In this document: positions 1 through 8,045 of the stretch, piece after piece
Numbering within the stretch: the stretch's first letter is position 1
Layout of the letters: each line of letters opens with the position of its first letter
Source of the DNA: Pontibacter diazotrophicus
GTDB lineage: Bacteria > Bacteroidota > Bacteroidia > Cytophagales > Hymenobacteraceae
Assembly: GCF_003367245.1 (NCBI RefSeq)
Contig: NZ_QRGR01000004.1
Coordinates: 248,001 to 312,000, forward strand
Reading direction: 5' to 3'
Length of the DNA stretch: 64,000 bases
The notes under the pieces: model-generated
The model's input: only the letters and a program-made list of their open reading frames with translations
Told to the model about the DNA's origin: nothing
Databases searched by the model: none
Translations under genes and position numbers: made by a program

Positions 1-461
1 CAGCAGTACTGACTGAAGTTCTGAAAGATTACGCAGCTGCAGGAGGAAACTTTGTTTATGGCTGCTGCCTATACCCTACGGCACCGCTTGTAAAAATTCC
101 TTCTATCAAAGAAGCATTTGAACTAATGACTTCTCAGCAATATAACACAGTTTTACCTGTCCTCCGCTACAGCTACCCCATCTGGCGAAGCCTGAAGATG
201 GAGGGAGACAAGGTGTTGATGAACTGGCCAGAGCACCGTCTTAGCCGCTCACAGGATCTTCCTGCTTCTTTCCATGATGCCGGACAATTCTACTGGTTCA
301 ACGTAAAGGCTTTTATGGAGAAGCAGGAGCTTTTTACAAATAACACAGGCGCTATTGAACTTAGTGAACTGGAGGTGCAGGATATTGACAACTTAAGCGA
401 TTGGAAATTGGCTGAGTTGAAATATAATCTAATAGCAACAGAAGGTATCAAAGATGAATAA
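1..461 (+). CDS. pseF: Pseudaminic acid cytidylyltransferase PseF, C-terminal part (5' end outside window)
   Basis: Reading frame 3 is open from the window edge to the TGA at 459-461, so this is the last ~152 residues of a protein usually ~230 long. PseF activates pseudaminic acid with CTP to give CMP-pseudaminic acid in the cytoplasm. Seen: a YPTAPLV stretch near the start of the fragment and the DAGQFYW segment at about two thirds, both characteristic of the PseF/NeuA-like cytidylyltransferase family; the N-terminal nucleotide-binding signature lies off the window. The stop overlaps the next start by 8 bases, so it is translated in one operon with the pseG-pseH and pseI genes downstream, which is strong contextual support. 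An ATG at 126 is internal, because conserved sequence precedes it. Confidence 0.85.
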   Translation, partial: AVLTEVLKDYAAAGGNFVYGCCLYPTAPLVKIPSIKEAFELMTSQQYNTVLPVLRYSYPIWRSLKMEGDKVLMNWPEHRLSRSQDLPASFHDAGQFYWFNVKAFMEKQELFTNNTGAIELSELEVQDIDNLSDWKLAELKYNLIATEGIKDE

Positions 462-1929
462 TAAGCGTCGGATAATATTCAGGGCAGACGGTAACAGTCA
501 CATTGGCTTAGGGCATGTGGTGCGGTCTCTTGCGCTGGCTGCCATGCTACGTGAGGAATTTGAATGTGTGTTTGCCATTCAGGCGCCAACCTATGAGTTG
601 CAGGAGCAAATCCGTAAAGTATGCCATGGAATAATCCACCTTCCGCTCTGTGCCCCAACCGAAGAACGCTTTATACATGAGCTTGACGCCTATATTTCTG
701 CCGAGGAAATGGTGGTGCTCGACAGCTATGATTTCAACGCAACTTACCAGGAAAGCATTAAAAGCAAAGGCTGTCCATTGGTTTGCATAGATGATATACA
801 AGCCTTTCATTTTTTGGCGGATGCCATCGTGAACCCGGCAGGCGGTGTGAAACCGCACCTCTACAGCAGATCTTCTTATACCAAGCTTCTCTTAGGGCCA
901 AAGTATGCGCTGCTTCGATCACCCTTTCTAAAGGCCTCGAAAACAGAAAGAATGCTACCGGAGGGTAAACCTGCTATACTTCTGAATTTAGGTGGTGCCG
1001 ACCCCGGAAACAAAACGCTGCACCTGGCAAAAGAACTGGTTCAAAGCAGGGGCATTGAACGCTTGAATATAGTGGTAGGTGCGGCCTACCGTCATTTAGT
1101 GGAGCTTCAATCATGGTTACAGGATAAGGAGCAAGTTATACTGCACCACAATCTTTCAGCTGCAAAGTTGCAAGACCTGATGCAGCAGTGTGCTTTCGCT
1201 GTGACTTCTGCAAGTGGCGTAGCCTATGAATATGCTGCCGTGGGAGGTATACTCTCTGTGCTACAGACAGCCGATAACCAGGATGCTCTATATCATTTCT
1301 TAATCGAAAGCGGTGTTGCTCATGAATACCAGGATTTACCTCAGCTTTTGAGCAATAATTCGCTGAAGAAGCATTTCCAGGAGCAGGTTGCTACCCAGCG
1401 GCAGCACTTCGATGGCCATAGCGATGTACGGCTGAAGCAACTGTTCCGGAAACTCAGCCTTGGCGCAAGTCTAAACCTGAGGGCTGCCACTGAGCAAGAC
1501 ATGATGCAACTCTTTAACTGGGCCAGTGACCCGGAGGTGCGAAAAAATTCATTTAACCAAAACCCCATCACATTAGAAAATCATACGCGCTGGTTTCATA
1601 CTGTTATGGAGGATGAGCAAACGGTTCTTTATATTGCAGAAGCAAACGGAAAACCTGTAGCGCACATACGTTTTAACATCAGTGCAGGGAAAGCGATGAT
1701 AAGTTACCTGATAGACGCTGATTTTCGGGGACAGGGACTAGGGCTTCACCTGCTCCAAAAAGGCATGCAGGCACTGGCAGCGCAACGAAAAGATGTAGAG
1801 CAGATAGAGGGTTTGGTGCAACGGGAGAATATTGCCTCTGTCCGTTCCTTCGAAAAAGCAGGCTTCAGCTATGGGCAACCCGACAGACAATACCCTGAAG
1901 CACATCGTTTCATCTTGCCATTGAAGTAG
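454..1929 (+). CDS. pseG: Fused PseG-PseH: UDP-sugar hydrolase plus GNAT N-acetyltransferase
   Basis: A 491-residue two-domain protein. Residues ~1-335 match PseG, the hydrolase that removes UDP from UDP-2,4-diacetamido-trideoxy-altropyranose: the GLGHVVRS motif at 18-25 holds the likely catalytic His, and the LLNLGGADPGN and SASGVAYEYAA segments are GT-B-like nucleotide-binding parts. Residues ~340-491 are a GNAT domain with the acetyl-CoA loop RGQGLG at ~425-430, as expected for PseH, which acetylates the 4-amino group one step before PseG. Start overlaps pseF by 8 bases; pseI follows after 26 bases. Fusion of two consecutive pathway enzymes is the notable feature; in Campylobacter and Helicobacter they are separate genes. 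Assignment of the GNAT half as PseH is from context. Confidence 0.88.
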   Translation: MNNKRRIIFRADGNSHIGLGHVVRSLALAAMLREEFECVFAIQAPTYELQEQIRKVCHGIIHLPLCAPTEERFIHELDAYISAEEMVVLDSYDFNATYQESIKSKGCPLVCIDDIQAFHFLADAIVNPAGGVKPHLYSRSSYTKLLLGPKYALLRSPFLKASKTERMLPEGKPAILLNLGGADPGNKTLHLAKELVQSRGIERLNIVVGAAYRHLVELQSWLQDKEQVILHHNLSAAKLQDLMQQCAFAVTSASGVAYEYAAVGGILSVLQTADNQDALYHFLIESGVAHEYQDLPQLLSNNSLKKHFQEQVATQRQHFDGHSDVRLKQLFRKLSLGASLNLRAATEQDMMQLFNWASDPEVRKNSFNQNPITLENHTRWFHTVMEDEQTVLYIAEANGKPVAHIRFNISAGKAMISYLIDADFRGQGLGLHLLQKGMQALAAQRKDVEQIEGLVQRENIASVRSFEKAGFSYGQPDRQYPEAHRFILPLK

Positions 1930-1955
1930 CAGGTGGCAAAACACTAACCTTCAAA

Positions 1956-2999
1956 ATGATACAGGAAATAAATATAGGCGGTCGCTTAGTAGGGCAGCAC
2001 CACAAGCCATTTATTATTGCGGAGATGTCCGGCAACCATAATCAGTCGCTGGAGCGGGCACTGGCCATAGTAGATGCAGCCGCTGACGCTGGCGCCGATG
2101 CCATCAAACTCCAGACCTACACCGCCGACACCATGACGCTGCCCGGTGCTTTTACCATTGAGGATGAGGCTTCACTTTGGAAAGGCAGGGAATTATATGA
2201 CCTATACGAGGAGGCCCATACTCCCTGGGAGTGGCACAAGCCTATCTTTGAGCGGGCAAAGGCACGTGGTATGCTGGCTTTTTCCTCCCCTTTCGATGAA
2301 ACTGCCGTTGATTTTTTAGAGGACCTGGGTGCACCTGCCTATAAGATTGCCTCTTTCGAAAACACAGACCATCCGTTGATACGCAAAGTTGCCGCCACAG
2401 GAAAACCGGTTATCATCAGCACCGGGGCAGCAACCGTGGCAGAGTTAGACGAGGCCGTGCGGGTACTCCGTGCAGCAGGTTGCCAGCAGTTTATCATGCT
2501 CAAATGCACCAGCACCTACCCTACTACACCAGCTAACACTAACTTAGTTACCATTCCGCACATGCGGGAGCTCTTTGGCGTGCAGGTGGGTCTTTCTGAT
2601 CATACCATGGGGGTAGGCGTTCCCGTGGCTGCTGTGGCTTTGGGAGCAACTGTCATAGAAAAGCATTTCACCCTCAGCAGGGCCGATGGTGGCGTAGATT
2701 CCTCTTTTTCGCTGGAGCCTGCTGAATTGCGCGCCCTTGTAGTAGAAACGGAAAGAGCCTGGGAGGCCCTTGGGTATGTGCAGTATGGCGTACAACGCGC
2801 TGAGGAAAAGAGCCGTTTGTTCAAACGCTCCGTTTATGTTGCCCAAGATGTAAATGCCGGTGATACCTTCACCAAGGAAAACATCCGTGTTATTCGGCCC
2901 GGTCTGGGTCTGGCTCCTAAATTTTATGAAGGGTTGATAGGGAAGCCGGCAAAGCAGGACATAAAAGCAGGAACGCCACTAAGCTGGGATCTGGTGTAG
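1956..2999 (+). CDS. pseI: Pseudaminic acid synthase PseI (NeuB family)
   Basis: 347 residues, normal for the family. PseI condenses the PseG product with phosphoenolpyruvate to make pseudaminic acid. Seen: NeuB barrel start with FIIAEMSGNHNQ near residue 20, AGADAIKLQTYTADT, KCTSTYPT, GLSDHTMG and the EKHFTLSRADGGVDS segment, all typical of sialic/pseudaminic acid synthases; a C-terminal SAF (antifreeze-like) domain covers about 288-347. It follows the pseG-pseH fusion and is followed 3 bases later by the next gene, so these four are one operon. NeuB (sialic) and LegI (legionaminic) are close relatives; the linked PseF/PseG/PseH functions favour PseI. Confidence 0.9.
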   Translation: MIQEINIGGRLVGQHHKPFIIAEMSGNHNQSLERALAIVDAAADAGADAIKLQTYTADTMTLPGAFTIEDEASLWKGRELYDLYEEAHTPWEWHKPIFERAKARGMLAFSSPFDETAVDFLEDLGAPAYKIASFENTDHPLIRKVAATGKPVIISTGAATVAELDEAVRVLRAAGCQQFIMLKCTSTYPTTPANTNLVTIPHMRELFGVQVGLSDHTMGVGVPVAAVALGATVIEKHFTLSRADGGVDSSFSLEPAELRALVVETERAWEALGYVQYGVQRAEEKSRLFKRSVYVAQDVNAGDTFTKENIRVIRPGLGLAPKFYEGLIGKPAKQDIKAGTPLSWDLV

Positions 3000-3002
3000 T
3001 AC

Positions 3003-4280
3003 ATGAAACAGTGGTACGCCCTCTATAGCAATATCCTGTACATGCATTTTTCCGAAGGTTTCTACAACCTACCGGAAAGCGCCAAAAATGCGGCTTCCCC
3101 GCAAAGCCACCTAAAGCGCCTGCTACGCATAGCAGGATATACCTTTCTGCGTTTATTCGGCAATCTTTTTCAGTCAGTTGAAAAGCCTGAGAAACTACGG
3201 GGGAAGGTCTGGCTCTATGTCGTGAGTCAGAATAATTACGACAGCCTGCAGTTTGTGCACCAGGGAATGCCAAGGGCTGTTTTTGTAGCGGGCCAGAGCA
3301 AGGACATTGGCAAGTATAAAAATGCAGTCGAAAGGCTTTCGCTACGCCGCAAGCTATTTTACTACTATAAGTTTCCCATCCTGTTGCTGCAGTTCCTGAA
3401 ACACAAAAAGAAGAGCACCCTCCGCTTCTATGATTTACTCTATGACGCCATCGGGTTTTATGAAATCTACTATCAGAAGCTTCAAAAATACTCCCCTGCT
3501 GCTGTTGTTTTTGCCAATGACCACAATGCCGACGCCCGCGCGATGCTTTTAGCGGCAAAAGCATTAAGCATCAAAACTATATACATACAACATTCAAGTG
3601 TAAGCCCCATATTCCCGCCACTTAGTTTTGACCTTAATCTTTTGGAGGGACAGGACTCTTTAGACAAGTACAGACAGTGTGGTCCGGTACAGGGGAAGGC
3701 AGAGCTGATAGGAATGCCTAAAGCAGATGCTTTTGTAACCATGCGAAATTTCAGCCATACTATACATACCGTCGGCATCGGGTGTAATCTGCTTGATGAC
3801 CTGAAGGAGGTAGATATTCTACTGCGCAGGCTAACTGTTGCATTTCCAGATATTACATTCATACTTCGCCCCCACCCCCGCGACACCAGAAACTTAGCCA
3901 GTCTTCTCAACATAGCAAACAATGTTCAACTTTCAGACAGCCGAACGGAGCCTGTTTTCAACTACCTGCAGCAGTTGGATGTACAAGTAAGCAGCAACTC
4001 TGGCATTCACCTGGAAGCAGTGCTGCTGAATGTGTGGAGCCTCTTCTATGATTTTAACCCGAAAGAGCAGTTACATGATTACTACGGTTTTATCAATCAT
4101 GGCTTAGTGGATGTAATAGAATCACCTGAACATATGATTCAGGCCTTATCCTCCCATCTAAAAAATAAGCCACAGGTGTTTGAAAGAGCACAGTATTATA
4201 ATGCAACTGTTGCAACAGAGTATGATGGTAAAAGCTCAGAAATTGCAACGCATTCAATCAGAAGATTTATTGAATGTTGA
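3003..4280 (+). CDS. Probable GT-B-type glycosyltransferase, candidate pseudaminic acid transferase
   Basis: 425 residues, no signal peptide. I do not recognise a named family. Seen: a basic N-terminal half, YIQHSS at ~194-199, and in the C-terminal half RPHPRD at ~289-294 followed by SSNSGIHLEA at ~330-339. The His/Arg-Pro-His-Pro plus Ser-rich pair is the pattern seen in the second Rossmann lobe of CDP-glycerol glycerophosphotransferases, polysialyltransferase-like and Kdo-type GT-B enzymes, where it contacts the CMP/CDP donor. The start lies 3 bases after pseI, so it is cotranscribed with synthesis of a CMP-activated sugar. Inference: it transfers that sugar to a glycan or protein. Confidence is good for a transferase fold, low for the substrate. 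Confidence 0.5.
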   Translation: MKQWYALYSNILYMHFSEGFYNLPESAKNAASPQSHLKRLLRIAGYTFLRLFGNLFQSVEKPEKLRGKVWLYVVSQNNYDSLQFVHQGMPRAVFVAGQSKDIGKYKNAVERLSLRRKLFYYYKFPILLLQFLKHKKKSTLRFYDLLYDAIGFYEIYYQKLQKYSPAAVVFANDHNADARAMLLAAKALSIKTIYIQHSSVSPIFPPLSFDLNLLEGQDSLDKYRQCGPVQGKAELIGMPKADAFVTMRNFSHTIHTVGIGCNLLDDLKEVDILLRRLTVAFPDITFILRPHPRDTRNLASLLNIANNVQLSDSRTEPVFNYLQQLDVQVSSNSGIHLEAVLLNVWSLFYDFNPKEQLHDYYGFINHGLVDVIESPEHMIQALSSHLKNKPQVFERAQYYNATVATEYDGKSSEIATHSIRRFIEC

Positions 4281-4346
4281 AACCTACATATTTATATATT
4301 TAGGTTTACTTTGTATCTTAGCTTTATCAGTTAACTCTAAGTCTAC

Positions 4347-6359
4347 ATGTGCAAAACTTATAAGCCTCTCTATCGCTTTATCATTTTTTTACTTTCTTGT
4401 CTAATCCTAATTCCCACATTAGTCTCGGCTCAGGGTGCTAAAGGTGCTATACAGCTGGATGGGTATAATGATTACGCTGAATTTAGCAATGACAACAGAG
4501 GTATAACAAATCAGGTTACTGTAGAAGCCTGGATCAAAACAAATTCTATGGGACATCATCATATTATGAGTAAATATGATCGTGACTCAGAAAACGGTTT
4601 CCAGTTGCTCATCCAGAATGGCAAAGCCTGTGTAGCAGGCAGAGATGGTTCTGGCAACTACAGGCTTTCAGGATATTCTACCTCCATAGTAGCCGACAAT
4701 AAGTGGCACCACATAGCGGGAGTAGTACACGATGGAATCTGGAAGATATATGTTGATGGCGTACTGCAAAACCAACTCGATACAGGATATAGAAACCCTG
4801 TGTTAAATAGTAGAGAAAAACTTCTACTAGGAAATTTTTACTATGTACACCTTGGGAATCACTTTTACGCTGGAGCAGTAGACGAAGTAAGACTTTGGAA
4901 AAGAGCGCTTACGGAAGAGGAAATAAGGCAAAATATGTGCAGATCACTTCCAGCTAATTCTCCAGACTTAGTTGCTTATTTAAAGTTGGATAATATAGCC
5001 GGGGGAGTAATTATTGACAGTAGCCCTTTAAGAATGAATGGCAGGTTAACAAATACTACTCCAGCACTTGCTGCCATTACCTCCGGGGCTCCAATTGGGG
5101 ACAGAAGCGTTTACAGGTATACAAACAACTGGAATTCCTCTCTTGAAATGCTCACTGATATAGCCAATTTTTCTGTTATCAAGGTAGATCCTGCTATTCA
5201 GGGCTTCCATTTATATTCTATTCAATCACCCCCTTCTTCTACAAATGGTATAACCTCACCGCAGGAGGTCGAAGAATACTATGGCTTATTTAAAGTTGGC
5301 GACGCCAGTAAAAAATACAAGGTTTATTTCAAACAATACGGGATGAACTGTGGAGGCAATCTATACCGCAGACCCGATAATACAGTAGCAAACTGGAATC
5401 AGGTGGCAGATACAACTGCATCACCAATTATGTTATACAACACTACGGCAAATTATGGAGAATTTGCCGCTACAAGTAAAGCTGCTCCCACAGTAACAAT
5501 CAGTGGGCCCACTAGTGTATGTGCTGGCTCTCCTGTAACGCTTAGTGTATCATATGCGGGCGACGGACAGATTCAGTGGAATACCGGAGAAACGACCAGA
5601 GACATACAAATAACACAGGGAGGCAGGTATGAAGTGGATATAAAAGAAGGTAGCTGTGAATTATCAGCTTTTATAAATGTTCAAAGCACTTCACCAGTAA
5701 GCTTTAGCCTGGGCAAAGATATATCGCTGTGCCCCGGTGAGTCGCAGGTGCTATCAGCTCCAGGTGGAATGGACGCATATACCTGGAATACAGGAGAAAC
5801 AACTCAAAACATCAATGTAACAACTGGTGGTACGTATTGGGTGGAGGTAATAACACCAACAGGTTGTACCTCGAGAGATGAAATTGTTGTTTCGGGCGCC
5901 AATGAACCTGAATTCAATTTTCCGACAGAAGTGTTCGCTTGTTATGGTGAATCTGTCACCCTTGATGCAACCACAGCAGGAGCCTCTTATCTTTGGAGCA
6001 ATGGCAGGATAACTCCAAACATCGAGGCAGGCGCCTCGGCTGATTACAGCGTAGCAATAACGGTAGATGGTTGCACTTACTTACATCAGTTTACAATCAA
6101 ACGCGACGAATGCCCGATCATTCCAAACGTAGTAACACCCAATGGCGATGGGAAAAATGATGCCTTTGTGGTGCAGGGAATGGAGGAAAACTCGCTGGAA
6201 CTGCAAGTGTTTAACCGCTGGGGGAAACCTGTCTATCAAAACAACCGGTACGATAACAGCTGGTCTGCAACAGCTATGCCAGCTGGGATATATTATTATC
6301 ATCTAACCAGCAGTCGCACGCAAAAAGTATTCAAAGGTTGGGTAGAGGTTATAAGGTAA
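4347..6359 (+). CDS. Secreted LamG-domain protein with type-B T9SS C-terminal domain
   Basis: 670 residues. An N-terminal signal peptide ends near ...LVSAQG (~residue 28). Residues ~35-190 form a LamG/concanavalin-like domain (AIQLDGYNDYAEF start, DEVRLWKRALTEEEIRQN end). About 385-590 hold three Ig/PKD-like repeats, each with a Cys, a Pro/Gly-Glu turn and a WNTGETT or WSNGRIT strand. Residues ~589-670 are the gliding-motility-associated (type B) sorting domain, with VVTPNGDGKNDAF, FNRWGKPVY and PAGIYYY. Such domains direct export through the type IX secretion system to the cell surface. It sits between the glycan operon and a flippase gene, so it could be a glycosylated surface protein (inference). 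The start at 4347 was chosen for the signal peptide; the other ATG at 4180 belongs to another frame. Confidence 0.85.
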   Translation: MCKTYKPLYRFIIFLLSCLILIPTLVSAQGAKGAIQLDGYNDYAEFSNDNRGITNQVTVEAWIKTNSMGHHHIMSKYDRDSENGFQLLIQNGKACVAGRDGSGNYRLSGYSTSIVADNKWHHIAGVVHDGIWKIYVDGVLQNQLDTGYRNPVLNSREKLLLGNFYYVHLGNHFYAGAVDEVRLWKRALTEEEIRQNMCRSLPANSPDLVAYLKLDNIAGGVIIDSSPLRMNGRLTNTTPALAAITSGAPIGDRSVYRYTNNWNSSLEMLTDIANFSVIKVDPAIQGFHLYSIQSPPSSTNGITSPQEVEEYYGLFKVGDASKKYKVYFKQYGMNCGGNLYRRPDNTVANWNQVADTTASPIMLYNTTANYGEFAATSKAAPTVTISGPTSVCAGSPVTLSVSYAGDGQIQWNTGETTRDIQITQGGRYEVDIKEGSCELSAFINVQSTSPVSFSLGKDISLCPGESQVLSAPGGMDAYTWNTGETTQNINVTTGGTYWVEVITPTGCTSRDEIVVSGANEPEFNFPTEVFACYGESVTLDATTAGASYLWSNGRITPNIEAGASADYSVAITVDGCTYLHQFTIKRDECPIIPNVVTPNGDGKNDAFVVQGMEENSLELQVFNRWGKPVYQNNRYDNSWSATAMPAGIYYYHLTSSRTQKVFKGWVEVIR

Positions 6360-6454
6360 AAATGGGGATCTCCAACAAAGAACTTCTTACAGTTTCTGTC
6401 TTTTTTAATATGCCACTATAACCATATTCCTTCTCCTATATTATTAGAATCCGC

Positions 6455-6462
6455 TACCTTTG
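6455..6462 (+). promoter_or_regulatory. Bacteroidota -7 promoter element for the flippase gene
   Basis: TACCTTTG, an exact TAnnTTTG, ending 18 bases before the flippase start. No clear -33 TTG at the right spacing. Predicted leader is only about 12 bases. Confidence 0.55.
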
Positions 6463-6480
6463 TAGTTCTGAGCTTTTTTA

Positions 6481-7965
6481 ATGAGGAAATTACAGCGCGA
6501 AGGTATCTGGAACACCACCATCTCGTATGCCGGCATCGTTATCGGCTACGTGAACACCATCCTGCTTTTCCCCAACTTCTTGGATGAAGCGGAGGTGGGG
6601 CTCACGCGCCTCCTGCTCACAATATCGGTTATGTTCGCGCAATTCTCGGCGCTTGGGTTCGTGAACATGAGCACCCGCTATTTCCCCTACTTTAGGGATA
6701 AAGCGCAGCAGCACAATGGTTTCCTATTCCTGCTGTTGGCTGTTCCAATATTGGGATTTGCCATAGCAACAGGCCTGTACCTGCTGCTGAAGCCTGCCGT
6801 GATAGATTATTACGAAGAGAAGTCACCGCTAATCCTCGATTATTATTACTATATCATTCCGCTGGCACTTTTTACGCTGCTGTACAACATGTTCACAGCC
6901 TACCTGCGGTCATTATATAAAACCATTGTTTCCTCCTTTGTGCAGGACTTCCTGCTTCGTATTCTCACCACGCTGTTGATAGCTATTTACGCATTGGGCG
7001 TGATAGATTTCCGGCAGTTCGTGCTGCTTTACATTATCATCAACTCGGCAGGCGCATTGGTACTGGTGGCGTATACCATCTGGCTTAAACAGCTTTACCT
7101 GCGCCCCTCATGGGCAGGTCTGCGTATCATCCCGTTGCGGGAGATGCTGTACTATGGTTTCTTCACATTTCTGGGAAATCTTTCTACCACCATCATCACC
7201 ACAGTTGACCAGGTCATGATCAGTGCCTATAGCCTGAGTGCCAATGGCATCTACACCACTGCTTTTTTCATGACGAGCGCCATTATGGTGCCAGCAAGGT
7301 CTATTCTTAAAATTGCCTCTCCTCAGGTAGCCGACTTCTGGAAGGATAAAAACATGGAGGGAATGGAGAAGCTGTACAGGCACGTGACGATGGTGAACCT
7401 GATTGTGGGGCTGCTGCTCTTCATTGGCATCTGGGCAAACATTGATAACCTCTTTTCTTTTATGCCGGAGACATACCGTGCAGGAAAGTATGTGGTTCTT
7501 TTTCTCTCCTTCGCCCGTATTGTGGATTTGGCGACAAGCCTAAACGGAGTCATTTTAGCGACCTCTGATAAATTTCGATGGGACCTTGTCTTCAACATTG
7601 CGCTGGCCATACTCACTGTCGGGACGAACTGGTACTTTATTCCGCGCTACGGCATCAACGGAGCAGCGCTGGCCTCCATGCTGTCCTATGTATTCATGAA
7701 TCTCACCCGCCTATTCTTTGTACAGTTCGTTTATAAAATTCAGCCTTTTACGTGGAGCTCAGCTCAAATTGTAGTCATAGCAGCCGTTGCATTGGGCGTT
7801 TCTTACCTGGTGCCTTATCTACAGAATGTGTTTGTTGACATGCTGGTGCGCTCCCTCCTGATAACAGCTGTATATGGCAGCCTGAGCATCGGCTTGAACA
7901 TATACCCGGAGATGAATGCATGGCTGAAGAAGGTGGTGTTTGGCTTTACTGGCTGGAGGTTTTAA
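6481..7965 (+). CDS. Wzx-like polysaccharide flippase (MOP superfamily)
   Basis: 494 residues with about twelve to fourteen hydrophobic helices spread over the whole length and no signal peptide. The start region GIWNTTISYAGIVIGYVNTILLFPNFL is typical of oligosaccharide flippases, which move lipid-linked sugar repeat units across the inner membrane. A conserved-looking loop lies around IPRYGINGAALASMLSYV in the last third. It has its own promoter 18 bases upstream and lies between the pseudaminic-acid genes and, convergently, a sugar aminotransferase; a role in exporting that glycan is inferred from position only. Confidence 0.8.
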   Translation: MRKLQREGIWNTTISYAGIVIGYVNTILLFPNFLDEAEVGLTRLLLTISVMFAQFSALGFVNMSTRYFPYFRDKAQQHNGFLFLLLAVPILGFAIATGLYLLLKPAVIDYYEEKSPLILDYYYYIIPLALFTLLYNMFTAYLRSLYKTIVSSFVQDFLLRILTTLLIAIYALGVIDFRQFVLLYIIINSAGALVLVAYTIWLKQLYLRPSWAGLRIIPLREMLYYGFFTFLGNLSTTIITTVDQVMISAYSLSANGIYTTAFFMTSAIMVPARSILKIASPQVADFWKDKNMEGMEKLYRHVTMVNLIVGLLLFIGIWANIDNLFSFMPETYRAGKYVVLFLSFARIVDLATSLNGVILATSDKFRWDLVFNIALAILTVGTNWYFIPRYGINGAALASMLSYVFMNLTRLFFVQFVYKIQPFTWSSAQIVVIAAVALGVSYLVPYLQNVFVDMLVRSLLITAVYGSLSIGLNIYPEMNAWLKKVVFGFTGWRF

Positions 7966-8045
7966 TCTACCATCAAATATTATTATACAGCTACACTTTA
8001 TTCACTAAACACCATGCTGGTACCACTTGCATAAGAGCAGCAACC

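Noticed and set aside
2917-3564. 215-residue antisense frame across pseI and the GT-B gene
   Set aside because: Shadow of two well-supported genes; no domain seen.
4180-4404. 74-residue frame with two hydrophobic stretches at the start of the LamG gene
   Set aside because: Overlaps the GT-B gene end and LamG signal sequence in another frame; no ribosome site or homology seen.
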